From NCBI RefSeq assembly GCF_006716095.1, contig NZ_VFOK01000001.1, forward strand, positions 1,395,375-1,459,374: DNA of 64,000 bases. The letters run 5' to 3'. This DNA is from Barrientosiimonas humi (GTDB lineage Bacteria; Actinomycetota; Actinomycetes; Actinomycetales; Dermatophilaceae). The first letter of the stretch is position 1; every line of letters starts with the position of its first letter. Positions 40,566-49,134 of the stretch are shown in pieces. The notes under the pieces are model-generated. The model was not told the origin of the DNA. It saw nothing but the letters and a program-made list of their open reading frames with translations, and made no database searches. Position numbers and translations under genes: made by a program.

Positions 40566-41636
40566 GTGATCCGCATCAGCCTCACCACCGCCCAGCTGGC
40601 GACGGCGAGGTTCAGCGTCTCGCCCCTGCTGCACCTGGTGACCGGGCTCGTCCTGGTCCGCTCCGGCCGACCCACCCCGGCCTGGCTGCGTCAGGGCTGG
40701 TGCGCGCTGCCGCCCGGCACCCGCGCCGTGCTCGAGCACCTCATCGACCCGTCGGTGCACTACGTCCCCGACTTCGTCACGCCCGTCCCGCCCGGACCGA
40801 GGCCGAGCATCGAGAGCGAGCTGCAGGCCGTGCGCGACGTGCCTGCAGACCGGCTCCGCATGCAGCTGTCGTGCTACCTGCGCCTGGGGAAGGTCCCGCG
40901 CGGCTACACCGCTGCCCGGGGATACACCCACGCCGAGGGAGAGGGGTTCCGGAGCGACCCGACGGCAGCAGACCGACGAGCGTGGGAGGGCGACCCCACC
41001 GCCGTGAGCGGCCCGGCCGCCGACGCGCTGGCGCAGGCGTGGTCGGCGATCCTGGCCCCGCGCTGGCCGCGGCTGCGCGCGGTGCTCGAGACCGACGTCC
41101 TGCACTGCACGACCCGCGCGGCGGCCGTCGGCGTGACCCGGGCGGTGCTCGACGTCATCGAGGCGGTCGACTGGGACGGGGCCTCGGCCGAGCTCGCCAG
41201 CCCGGTGCGGGCCGACATCGGGGAGCACGACGGGGCGCTGGTGCTGGCCCCGCTGGCCCTGCCCGTCGCCCCCCGCGACTTCACCGTGGTGATGGGGGCG
41301 GGGTTCGGCGAGGTCATGGTCGTCTACCCCGCCCGCGGACGCGGCGTGCTGCGCTCGCAGTCCACGCACCCGCGGGCGGTCGCGGCGCCCGATCGTGCCG
41401 GCGGCACCCTGGCCACCCTGCTGCCAGGCACCCGTGGCGACGTCCTGCGCGCCGTGGCCACGCCGACCGCCGGGCACGTGGTGGCGACCACGTTGGCGGT
41501 CTCGGCCGCGACGGTGTCCTACCACCTCGAGCGCCTACGTCGCGCCGGCCTGGTCCAGGCGCACCGGCGCGGCAAGGAGGTTCTCTACGTGCAGACCGAC
41601 ACCGCGCGTCGGCTGACCGCACCTGACCTGACCTGA
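40566..41636 (+). CDS. ArsR-type winged-helix regulator with DUF5937-like N-terminal domain
   Basis: A 356-residue protein from GTG 40566 with AGGAGGAGC upstream. The long N-terminal domain (MIRISLTTAQLATARFSVSPLLHLV, later VLETDVLHCTTRAA) is the DUF5937-like region found in actinobacterial ArsR-family regulators. The C-terminal ~60 residues are a winged helix (TTLAVSAATVSYHLERLRRAGLVQAHRRGKEVLYVQTD). Ligand unknown. The stop codon lies inside a (ACCTG)6 microsatellite, so slippage would alter the last residues. Confidence 0.8.
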   Translation: MIRISLTTAQLATARFSVSPLLHLVTGLVLVRSGRPTPAWLRQGWCALPPGTRAVLEHLIDPSVHYVPDFVTPVPPGPRPSIESELQAVRDVPADRLRMQLSCYLRLGKVPRGYTAARGYTHAEGEGFRSDPTAADRRAWEGDPTAVSGPAADALAQAWSAILAPRWPRLRAVLETDVLHCTTRAAAVGVTRAVLDVIEAVDWDGASAELASPVRADIGEHDGALVLAPLALPVAPRDFTVVMGAGFGEVMVVYPARGRGVLRSQSTHPRAVAAPDRAGGTLATLLPGTRGDVLRAVATPTAGHVVATTLAVSAATVSYHLERLRRAGLVQAHRRGKEVLYVQTDTARRLTAPDLT

Positions 41637-41653
41637 CCTGACCTGACCTGACC
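41621..41653. repeat. (ACCTG)6 pentanucleotide microsatellite over a stop codon
   Basis: Six perfect ACCTG units plus ACC. It encodes the last residues and the TGA of the upstream regulator and extends 17 bp past it. The only pure simple-sequence repeat of this length noticed in the window. Confidence 0.95.
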
Positions 41654-41719
41654 GAGCAGGCAGCACGCAGCACGACCTACGCTGGCCCTGCAGCCACCGC
41701 CCGGGAAGGAGCCCGCCCG

Positions 41720-43300
41720 ATGGAGCCGTCGGCGCCGTCCACCCCGGACGCGGTCGTGATCGGGGCCGGACCCAACGGGCTGGTCGCGGCCAACCTGCTC
41801 GCCGACGCCGGCTGGTCGGTGCTCCTGCTCGAGGCGCAGCCCGACATCGGGGGCGCGGTGCGCAGCACGCGCGAGGTGCACCCGGCGTACGTCCACGACA
41901 CGTTCAGCTCCTTCTACCCCCTGGGCGCCGCGTCCCCGATCATCCGCGGCCTCGGGCTCGAGGACCACGGGCTGGTCTGGGAGCAGGCGCCGGCACCCTT
42001 CGGCACGCCGTACGTCGGTGGCGGCTGGGCGTTGGTCCACCGCGATCGCGAGGCGACCGCGGAGGCGCTGGAGCGCCAGCACCCCGGTGACGGTCGCGCG
42101 TGGTTGCGGCTGTGCCGGCAGTGGGACCGCGTCGGCCCCTCGCTGGTCGGGGCGCTGCTCAGCCCGTTCCCGCCCGTGCGGCACGGGATCGGCATGCTCG
42201 CCCGGCTGCCGGGCGCCGGCGGGCTGGGCCTCGTGCGCGAGCTGCTGTCACCGGTGCGCACCGTGCTCGACTCGGAGCTGCGCGGCACCGCGCCGCGGCT
42301 GCTGCTGGCCGGCAACGCGCTGCACGCCGACATCCCGCTGGACTCCCCCGGCTCGGGGCTGATGGGGCTGCTGCTGACCATGCTGGCGCAGGACGTCGGC
42401 TTCCCCGTGCCGCGCGGCGGGGCGGGGCAGCTCACCGGCGCCATGGGCCGCCGGCTGGAGCAGCGCGGCGGGCAGCTGCGCACGGACGCCCGGGTCGAGC
42501 AGGTGCTCGTCGAGCGCGGCCGGGCCGTCGGGGTGCGGCTGGCCGGCGGTGAGGTGGTGCGGGCGGGGCGCGCCGTGCTGGCCGACGTCAGCGCGCCGGC
42601 GCTCTACGGCGACCTGGTCGCGCCCGACCAGCTGCCGGACCGGGTGCTGCGGGCGATGCGCCGCTTCGAGTGGGACCCCGCCACCGTCAAGGTCGACTGG
42701 GCGCTCGACGGGCCGATCCCGTGGGCGAGCGCTCCCGAGGCCGCCCCCGGGACGGTGCACGTGCTCGACTCGATCGACGACCTGCACCGCTTCGAGACCG
42801 AGCTGCGCGCCGGGCACGTGTCCGACCGGCCCTACCTCGTGATGGGGCAGATGGCCACTGCCGACCCCACCCGGGCCCCGGCGGGCGGGGAGTCGGTGTG
42901 GGCGTACACCCACGTGCCGCAGGACGCCCGCAGCGGCCCGCCCGGGTTCACCGGACGCTGGGACGAGGCCGACAAGGACCTCGTCGCCGGCCTGTTCGAG
43001 CGCCGGATCGCCGAGCTGGCACCGGGATTCGCCGACCGGGTCGTCGCGCGCCGGGTGCTCGGGCCGCCCGACCTGCAGGCTCGCGACGCGAACCTCGTCG
43101 GGGGTGCGCTGGGCGGCGGCACCGCGGCGCTGCAGCAGCAGCTGATCTTCCGTCCGGTGCCGGGGTGGGGCCGGGCGGAGACGCCGGTGGGGCGGCTGTT
43201 CCTGGCGTCCGCGTCGGCGCACCCGGGCGGCGGGGTGCACGGGGCGCCGGGGGCCAACGCGGCCCGCGCGGCGCTGCTGCATGCACGGCTACCGGGCTAG
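41720..43300 (+). CDS. FAD-dependent oxidoreductase (phytoene desaturase-like)
   Basis: A 526-residue flavoprotein with GAAGGAG upstream of ATG 41720. The dinucleotide-binding motif is VVIGAGPNGLVAANLLADAGWSVLLLEAQ. A second FAD segment (GGGTAALQQQLIFRPVPGWGRAETPVGRLFLASASAHPGGGVHGAPGANAARAAL) sits at the C-terminus as in CrtI-like enzymes. There are no crt genes nearby, so a carotenoid role is not supported; many actinobacterial paralogs of unknown substrate exist. Confidence 0.87.
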   Translation: MEPSAPSTPDAVVIGAGPNGLVAANLLADAGWSVLLLEAQPDIGGAVRSTREVHPAYVHDTFSSFYPLGAASPIIRGLGLEDHGLVWEQAPAPFGTPYVGGGWALVHRDREATAEALERQHPGDGRAWLRLCRQWDRVGPSLVGALLSPFPPVRHGIGMLARLPGAGGLGLVRELLSPVRTVLDSELRGTAPRLLLAGNALHADIPLDSPGSGLMGLLLTMLAQDVGFPVPRGGAGQLTGAMGRRLEQRGGQLRTDARVEQVLVERGRAVGVRLAGGEVVRAGRAVLADVSAPALYGDLVAPDQLPDRVLRAMRRFEWDPATVKVDWALDGPIPWASAPEAAPGTVHVLDSIDDLHRFETELRAGHVSDRPYLVMGQMATADPTRAPAGGESVWAYTHVPQDARSGPPGFTGRWDEADKDLVAGLFERRIAELAPGFADRVVARRVLGPPDLQARDANLVGGALGGGTAALQQQLIFRPVPGWGRAETPVGRLFLASASAHPGGGVHGAPGANAARAALLHARLPG

Positions 43301-43371
43301 CGACGCAGCGCGCCCCGATCGCACAGGCCGATGTGCCGGCGCGCCGACGTCGACCTGGCCGGGCAGGCGCG

Positions 43372-43818
43372 TCAGTCCGTCTCGCGGCCCTCGGCCAGCA
43401 GCGCCAGGCGGCGCAGCGACTCCCGGTTGCGCAGTGACAGGGCGACCGTGCGCAGCGGCTTGGGGACCAGGCGCTGCGGGCCGGCGACGGCGTCCTCCCA
43501 GATGGTGACGTCGGTCCCTCCCGAGACCGGTTCGCAGCGCACGACCACCCGGGCCGCGCCGGTCGGCCAGGCCCGCGCCGTGAGCACGGCCTGGCGCGGC
43601 GGGTCCCACGACTCCACCGCGGTGGTGTCGCTGAGCAGCAGCGGCCAGACGCCGATGGAGTGGTGCACGTGCGTGCCCGGCTGCGGGAAGCCGTCGTCGA
43701 CGGCACGGATGCGTGCGGCGCCGACCACCCACTGGGCATAGGCCCAGCCGTCGGCGAGCACGGCGAAGACGGCGTCCGGCGACGCCTGGACGCGGCGGCG
43801 GTTCGTGGCCATGCCCAC
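43372..43818 (-). CDS. SRPBCC (polyketide cyclase/START-like) family protein
   Basis: A 148-residue protein (or 146 from the second ATG at 43812). MATNRRRVQASPDAVFAVLADGWAYAQWVVGAARIRAVDDGFPQPGTHVHHSIGVWPL follows the SRPBCC start (RVxASPDxVFAVLADGxxYxxWVVG). A cavity-forming alpha/beta barrel with a long C-terminal helix is expected. Ligand unknown. It is convergent with the FAD oxidoreductase, whose small hydrophobic substrate it might bind, but that is speculation. Confidence 0.85.
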   Translation of the reverse strand: MGMATNRRRVQASPDAVFAVLADGWAYAQWVVGAARIRAVDDGFPQPGTHVHHSIGVWPLLLSDTTAVESWDPPRQAVLTARAWPTGAARVVVRCEPVSGGTDVTIWEDAVAGPQRLVPKPLRTVALSLRNRESLRRLALLAEGRETD

Positions 43819-43987
43819 GTTCTACGCCGCCGCCGTACGCCCTCGGCACCTCCGCACGGGCGGTCGCCCCGAGCGGTCGCCCGAGCGGTCGCCAACCGGC
43901 GGTCGCCGCGCGGAGTCTGCACAGGCGTACGCGACACCGGACCCCCGCGCGGCAGCGATCTCGGCAGGCGCCGGTTAGATTGCCAGG

Positions 43988-45943
43988 GTGGTGGGGGCAC
44001 AGGGGGACGTCATCGACGGACGCTTCGAGCTGGTCGGCCGGCTCGGGAGCGGAGGCATGGGCACGGTCTGGCGTGCCCGCGACCTGGCGCTGCAGCGCGA
44101 GGTCGCGCTCAAGGAGGTGCGCACGCCCGACGGCGACGTCGAGGACACCAGACTCACCCGCGGCCGGGTGACCCGCGAGGCGCAGGCCCTCGCGCGGCTG
44201 AGCCACCCCAACGTCGTCAGCATCCACCACCTCGTCGAGGACGACCCGCACCCGTGGCTCGTCATGGAGCTGGTGCCCGGGGAGAGCCTGCACGAGCGGC
44301 TGGTGCGCGACGGCGCGCTGCCCCCCGACGAGGTCGCGCGCATCGGGCTCGACGTGTGCCGCGCGCTGCAGGCGGCGCACGACGCCGGCGTGCACCACCG
44401 CGACGTCAAGCCCGGCAACGTGCTGCTGCGGCCCGACGGCGCCGCGGTGCTCACCGACTTCGGCATCGCCGCGCTCATCGACGAGACCCGGCTGACGGGC
44501 ACGGGTCAGGTCGTGGGGTCGCCGGAGTTCATGGCGCCCGAGCGGCTGCGCGGCGAGCCCGACGACCCGGCGTCCGACCTCTACTCGCTCGGCATGCTGA
44601 TGTTCGTCGCCGTCGACGGGCACAGCCCGCTGCGCCGGTCCTCCCCTGTCTCGACGCTGTCGGCGGTCCTGCACGAGCCGCCGCCGGTGCCGACCAACGC
44701 CGGGCCGCTCGAACCGCTGATCTCCGCTCTGCTGCAACGGGATCCGGCGTCGCGACCGACCGCGGCGCAGGTCACCGAGACGCTGCGCGGCCTGCTCAGC
44801 GGCGGTGTCGCGACGCAGCCGCGCACGACCGTGCAGCACCGCCTCCCGGCCACCGCGTTGGCGCCGCAGCCGCCGGTCGCGGACCGACCCGACCCCGCGG
44901 CGTACGCCGCCCCCGTGTCGTACGCCGCCCCCGGGCAAGTGCCGCAGCGCCCGGTCGCCGAGCAGCGGGTCACCGAACAACCCGTCGACCAGCGCGCGAC
45001 CGAGCCGCGCCCACAGGCGCCGGCGTCGTACGAGGAGTCGCCGACCGGGTCGGCCGAGCCGGTCGCGCCGGTCGCGCCCGGCCGGCCCCAGGCGTACGCG
45101 CCGCGGGAGGACGACCGGAGCTTCCGCGACCCGGCGGGTCCACCGCCCGAGCCCCCGACCTACGACTCCGGCGAGGGCCGCTCGCCCCGCACCCGGGGCG
45201 TGCTGGCGGCGCTGCTCGGGCTGGTCCTGGTGGTCGCGGGTGCCTTCGCGGGGTGGCGGATCCTGGACCGCCCGGACCGGGACCCGGCCACCGCAGCCGC
45301 CACCGGCACCCGGTCGCCCTCGCCCGGCGCCACACCGACCACCCAGGCGCCGCCGACGCCCGGGGCGAGCTTCTCGACGCTTCCCGAGCCCACGAGTCCG
45401 CCGACCAGCGGTCTGCTGCCACCCGCCCCGACGCCGAGCCCGAGCGAGCCGGCGCCGGAGCCCACCCCGGAGCCGGAGACCCCGTCGGAGCCGACCGAGC
45501 CACAGACCAGCGACCCCGAGCCGTCCCCCTCGCCCGAGACCCAGCCGGAGCCCGAGCCGACACCGAGCCCCACGTCCTCGGAGCCGGCCGAACCGCCGGT
45601 GAGCAACGCCGTGCGCAACCCGCCGTCGGGCAGCTGGATCGCCCAGCTCGCGTCGGTGCCGATCTCCTCGGGCACCGAGGCCCGCGACCGGCGGCTGCGC
45701 CAGATCCGCCAGTCGTTCCCGAGCGCGGGGGTGTTCAGCTCCAGCAGCTACGCCTCGCTCCGGGCGGGCTACTGGGTGGTCTGGGTCGGGCCGTACGCCG
45801 ACGGCAACGCCGCGCTGGGCGCGTGCCAGTCCGCGGGCGTGTCGGGCGGCAGCAACTGCCTGGGCCGGCTGGTGAGCAACGACGGCTCGGACCGGCAGTA
45901 CGTCTGCTCCAGCAGCGGCTCCTCGGGCTGCACCAAGGAGTGA
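43988..45943 (+). CDS. Membrane Ser/Thr protein kinase with extracellular SPOR-like domain
   Basis: A 651-residue PknB-type kinase from GTG 43988. The kinase core is residues ~10-265: GRLGSGGMGTVWRARD, VALKEV (ATP Lys), HHRDVKPGNVLL (catalytic loop), TDFGIAALID, GSPEFMAPERL. A Pro/Ala/Thr-rich linker leads to one membrane helix (GVLAALLGLVLVVAGAFAGWRIL, ~410-432), then ~110 residues of Pro/Ser/Glu-rich stalk and a terminal domain (SWIAQLASVPISSGTEARDRRLRQIR, YASLRAGYWVVWVGPYADGNAAL) resembling SPOR peptidoglycan-binding folds, with a Cys-rich end. Likely a cell-wall-sensing kinase; there is no PASTA repeat. Confidence 0.88.
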   Translation: MVGAQGDVIDGRFELVGRLGSGGMGTVWRARDLALQREVALKEVRTPDGDVEDTRLTRGRVTREAQALARLSHPNVVSIHHLVEDDPHPWLVMELVPGESLHERLVRDGALPPDEVARIGLDVCRALQAAHDAGVHHRDVKPGNVLLRPDGAAVLTDFGIAALIDETRLTGTGQVVGSPEFMAPERLRGEPDDPASDLYSLGMLMFVAVDGHSPLRRSSPVSTLSAVLHEPPPVPTNAGPLEPLISALLQRDPASRPTAAQVTETLRGLLSGGVATQPRTTVQHRLPATALAPQPPVADRPDPAAYAAPVSYAAPGQVPQRPVAEQRVTEQPVDQRATEPRPQAPASYEESPTGSAEPVAPVAPGRPQAYAPREDDRSFRDPAGPPPEPPTYDSGEGRSPRTRGVLAALLGLVLVVAGAFAGWRILDRPDRDPATAAATGTRSPSPGATPTTQAPPTPGASFSTLPEPTSPPTSGLLPPAPTPSPSEPAPEPTPEPETPSEPTEPQTSDPEPSPSPETQPEPEPTPSPTSSEPAEPPVSNAVRNPPSGSWIAQLASVPISSGTEARDRRLRQIRQSFPSAGVFSSSSYASLRAGYWVVWVGPYADGNAALGACQSAGVSGGSNCLGRLVSNDGSDRQYVCSSSGSSGCTKE

Positions 45944-45949
45944 CCCGGC

Positions 45950-46678
45950 TCAGCCGAGCAGCAGCGCCCGCACGATCACGCCGACGCCGGCGACGGTCGC
46001 GAGGACGAGCACGAGCTGGCGCAACCGGTCGATCGAGACGAGCCGGCGCACCGGCATCGCCAGCGCCAGCCCGAGCACGGTGAACGGCGCCCAGACGAGC
46101 CCGGCGGTCAGCTGCTGCCGGGTCAGCTCCCCGGCCACCGCGAGCCCGATCAGCGAGGTGGTCGCGCCGACGGCGAAGAACACCGCGAGGGTCGAGCGGA
46201 TCCGGTCGGGTCGCTCGCGCTGCATCACCAGGCCGAGGAACGGCCCGCCGATGGAGGCCGCGGTGCCGCTGACCCCGGTGAGCAGACCGGCGACGAACGC
46301 CGGGCCCCGGCTCGGGCGCACCTCGACCGCCCAGACCGACGCCGCGACGGCGACCAGCACCATCACGCCGACCACGACGGCGATCGCGGTCGCCGGCAAC
46401 CAGGCGACGATCGCAACACCCAACGGCATCAACAGGATTCGGCCCGCGAGGGCCCAGGTGAGCACCGGTCGGTCGATGTCGACGTTCTCGCGTGCGAGCT
46501 GCACGAGCGGCAGCGTCAGGCTCGTCAGCAGCAGCGCGCCGGGCATCAGGTCGGGGGCGAGCACCACCACGAACGGCGCGCTGACCACGGCGATCCCGAA
46601 ACCCACGACGGCCTGCACGAGCGAGCCGATCACGACGATCACGCCCAGCAGCAGCACGATCCCCCAGTCGAGACCCAT
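45950..46678 (-). CDS. TauE/SafE family membrane permease, second of a pair
   Basis: A 242-residue protein from ATG 46678, overlapping the stop of its upstream paralog (TGATG). Eight hydrophobic segments, beginning MGLDWGIVLLLGVIVVIGSLVQAVVGFGIAVVSAPFVVVLAPDLMPGALLLTSLTLPL and, in the second half, FVAGLLTGVSGTAASIGGPFLGLVMQRE, the two pseudo-symmetrical TauE repeats. The family exports sulfite and organosulfonates in some members; substrate here unknown. Confidence 0.85.
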   Translation of the reverse strand: MGLDWGIVLLLGVIVVIGSLVQAVVGFGIAVVSAPFVVVLAPDLMPGALLLTSLTLPLVQLARENVDIDRPVLTWALAGRILLMPLGVAIVAWLPATAIAVVVGVMVLVAVAASVWAVEVRPSRGPAFVAGLLTGVSGTAASIGGPFLGLVMQRERPDRIRSTLAVFFAVGATTSLIGLAVAGELTRQQLTAGLVWAPFTVLGLALAMPVRRLVSIDRLRQLVLVLATVAGVGVIVRALLLG

Positions 46679-47445
46679 CAGCCGCGCAGCAGGTTGACGA
46701 TCGCGACGAGCCCGATCACCACGATGAAGGCGCGCAGGCCCCATGCCGGGAGCCGGCGGCCGACCCGGGCGCCGATCACCCCGCCCGCCAGCGCGCCGAG
46801 GGCGATGAGGCCGGCGACGGCCCAGTCGATGTCACCCCAGGCGACGATCATGAAGGTGATGGCGGCGACGCCGTTGACGATGGTGCCGAGCACGTTCTTG
46901 ATGCCGTTGACCTGCTGCAGCGGGTTGGGCAGCAGCACGCTCATCAGGCCCATCAGCAGCACACCCTGCGCCGCCCCGAAGTAGCCGCCGTAGACCCCTG
47001 CCAGGTAGATCCCGACGAGCAGCACCGCCCGGCGCACCGGGGAGTCGTGGTCGGTGTGCGCGGCGGCCGCGCGGCGCTGCAGCGACGGGCCGACGATCAC
47101 CAGGAGCACCCCGACGCCGATCAGCGCCGGCACGATCGCGTCGAACGCCTCGGGCGGCAGCCACAGCAGCAGCAGCGCACCGGTGACGGCGCCGAGCAGG
47201 CTCATCGGGGCGAGCCGGCGCAGCAGGTCACCCGACCCCTTGAGCTCCTTGCGATAGCCCCACGTGCCGGTCACCCCGCCCGCGACCAGGCCGACCGTGT
47301 TGGACATGTTCGCCACGACCGGCGGATAACCGAACGCCAGCAGCGTGGGGAAGGTGACCAGGGTGCCGGAGCCGACGATGGTGTTGATGGTGCCGGCGGC
47401 CATGCCTGCCAGCAGGATCAGCACGGCTTCGAGCAGAGACACCAC
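46678..47445 (-). CDS. TauE/SafE family membrane permease, first of a pair
   Basis: A 255-residue protein from GTG 47445. The signature NTIVGSGTLVTFPTLLAFGYPPVVANMSNTVGLVAGGVTGTWGYRKEL and the second repeat YLAGVYGGYFGAAQGVLLMGLMSVLLPNPLQQVNGIKNVLGTIVNGVAA are classic TauE/SafE. Overlap with the downstream paralog implies co-translation; tandem TauE genes may act as a heteromeric permease, which is inference. Confidence 0.9.
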   Translation of the reverse strand: MVSLLEAVLILLAGMAAGTINTIVGSGTLVTFPTLLAFGYPPVVANMSNTVGLVAGGVTGTWGYRKELKGSGDLLRRLAPMSLLGAVTGALLLLWLPPEAFDAIVPALIGVGVLLVIVGPSLQRRAAAAHTDHDSPVRRAVLLVGIYLAGVYGGYFGAAQGVLLMGLMSVLLPNPLQQVNGIKNVLGTIVNGVAAITFMIVAWGDIDWAVAGLIALGALAGGVIGARVGRRLPAWGLRAFIVVIGLVAIVNLLRG

Positions 47446-47499
47446 GGCAGACTATCCACCGGCGCGGCAGGTGCCGCGCCAGGTCTCAGGCGGTGGCGC

Positions 47500-48294
47500 T
47501 CAGGCCGTCGGCCGCTCGGCCCGGGCGCTCCAGCGGTCGCCGTGCCGGTCCAGCACGAGCGGCATCCCGAAGGTCTCCGAGAGGTTCTCGGCCGTCAGCG
47601 TCGGCTCCAGCGGGCCGGCAGCCACGACCCGCCCCTCGCGCAGCATCAGCACGTCGGTGAACCCGGGCGGGATCTCCTCGACGTGGTGGGTGACCAGCAC
47701 CAGCGCGGGCGCGGCGACGTCGAGCGCGAGAGTCCCGAGACGGCGTACGAGATCTTCGCGGCCGCCCAGGTCGAGACCGGCAGCCGGCTCGTCGAGCAGC
47801 ATCAGCTCGGGGTCGGTCATCAGGGCCCGGGCGATCTGCACCCGCTTGCGCTCACCCTCGCTGAGCGTGCCGAACGTGCGGTCGACCAGGTGCGCGGCGC
47901 CGAGCGCCTCGAGCAGCTCGCCCGCGCGCTCGTGGTCGAGCTCGTCGTAGGACTCCCGCCAGCGTCCGACCACGCCGTAGGACGCGGTGACCACGACGTC
48001 GCCCACGCGCTCGCCGCCCGGGATCCGGTCGGCGATCAGCGCCGAGGCCAGACCGATGCGCGGTCGCAGCTCGAAGACGTCGACCGCACCCAGCACCTCG
48101 CCGAGCACGCCCGCGACGCCGCTGGTCGGGTGCAAGCGACCCGCCGCGACCTGCAGCAGGGTGGTCTTGCCGGCGCCGTTGGGGCCCAGCACGACCCAGC
48201 GCTCGCCCTCCTCGACCTCCCAGGAGACCTCGTCGAGCAGGCGGCGCCCGCCGCGCACCACGCTCACCCCTGCCAGGGCCAGGACGTCACTCAT
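47500..48294 (-). CDS. ABC transporter ATP-binding protein
   Basis: A 264-residue ATPase from ATG 48294. Walker A GPNGAGKTT, Q-loop region, signature LSEGERKRVQIARALM (LSxGx), Walker B LMLLDEPAAGLD and the H-loop LVTHHVEEIP are all intact. No permease or binding protein is adjacent, so it may act with distant membrane subunits or as a stand-alone ATPase. The family resembles YlmA-like/molybdate-type single ATPases of actinobacteria. Confidence 0.88.
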   Translation of the reverse strand: MSDVLALAGVSVVRGGRRLLDEVSWEVEEGERWVVLGPNGAGKTTLLQVAAGRLHPTSGVAGVLGEVLGAVDVFELRPRIGLASALIADRIPGGERVGDVVVTASYGVVGRWRESYDELDHERAGELLEALGAAHLVDRTFGTLSEGERKRVQIARALMTDPELMLLDEPAAGLDLGGREDLVRRLGTLALDVAAPALVLVTHHVEEIPPGFTDVLMLREGRVVAAGPLEPTLTAENLSETFGMPLVLDRHGDRWSARAERPTA

Positions 48295-48318
48295 GGCCTC
48301 GACCCTAGGGCACCTACG

Positions 48319-49089
48319 ATGACGTCGATGCCCAGCCTGCCCGCCTCCGTCCGGCTGTCGCTGTGGACCACCGCAGCCTTCGCCGGACACCTCGATCTCG
48401 ACGACGCCGTGCGCCGCGCGCTGCCCGACCTCGACGCCGTCGACGGGCTGCTCGAACCGCTGCGGCTGTGGGGCGACCTCGGCGAGCAGGTGCTGTGCGT
48501 CGCGCTCCCCCGCCCGGGCCAGATCGCCACGATGCCGCGCTCCAGCGCCGAGCTCGTGGCCGCCGCCACCGAGGCCGGCGAGTGCGTGTTCGTGCCCGCG
48601 CTCGGCGGGGCGCTGGTGCCGACGTTCGAGCAGTTCGGGCCGGCCGGCGACACCGGCTGGCGCGTCGACTGGACGACGTACGACACCGAGCCGGTCCCCG
48701 TGCACCAGCTCGCCGCGCTGGACGAGCGGGAGATCGAGCGCGGCCTGCGCGAGCAGCTGATCGACGTCGCCGGCGAGCTCGACGCGCTGGACGCGCCCCC
48801 GTGGGCCGGCTCCGGCCTGCGCGGCGAGGCCGACGAGCGCACCGCGCTGCGCCTGTGGGGTCTGCCGCCGGGGGTGCCGCCGCGCGCGCTGCGGGTGATC
48901 CAGCTGGCCGGCACGGTCGCCGCCGCCTGCGAGCTCGGGCTGGAGCAGGCCCCCACCCTCGACGGCACCACGCACGCCCGCCGCGAACGGCTGCTGCGCG
49001 ACCTGCTGGTCAACGCCGAGACCGCCCTGGCCGGCGCCACCACCGCCGGCGCGCAGACCCTCGCGGGCCTCAGACATACGCGTTCCTGA
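48319..49089 (+). CDS. Conserved hypothetical protein
   Basis: About 256 residues (or 253 from ATG 48328). I do not recognise a named domain. The sequence is well structured: SVRLSLWTTAAFAGHLDLDDAVRRALPDLDAVDGLLEPLRLWGDLGEQVLCVALPRPG, then GECVFVPALGGALVPTF and LRVIQLAGTVAAACELGLEQAP. Divergent from the ABC ATPase (24 bp between starts) and convergent with glgM/glgA. Codon use is like the neighbours, supporting a real gene. Confidence 0.75.
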   Translation: MTSMPSLPASVRLSLWTTAAFAGHLDLDDAVRRALPDLDAVDGLLEPLRLWGDLGEQVLCVALPRPGQIATMPRSSAELVAAATEAGECVFVPALGGALVPTFEQFGPAGDTGWRVDWTTYDTEPVPVHQLAALDEREIERGLREQLIDVAGELDALDAPPWAGSGLRGEADERTALRLWGLPPGVPPRALRVIQLAGTVAAACELGLEQAPTLDGTTHARRERLLRDLLVNAETALAGATTAGAQTLAGLRHTRS

Positions 49090-49134
49090 TTCGTCCGCGC
49101 CCAGACCCCTCCGTCGAAGCGGGACCTCCGGACC

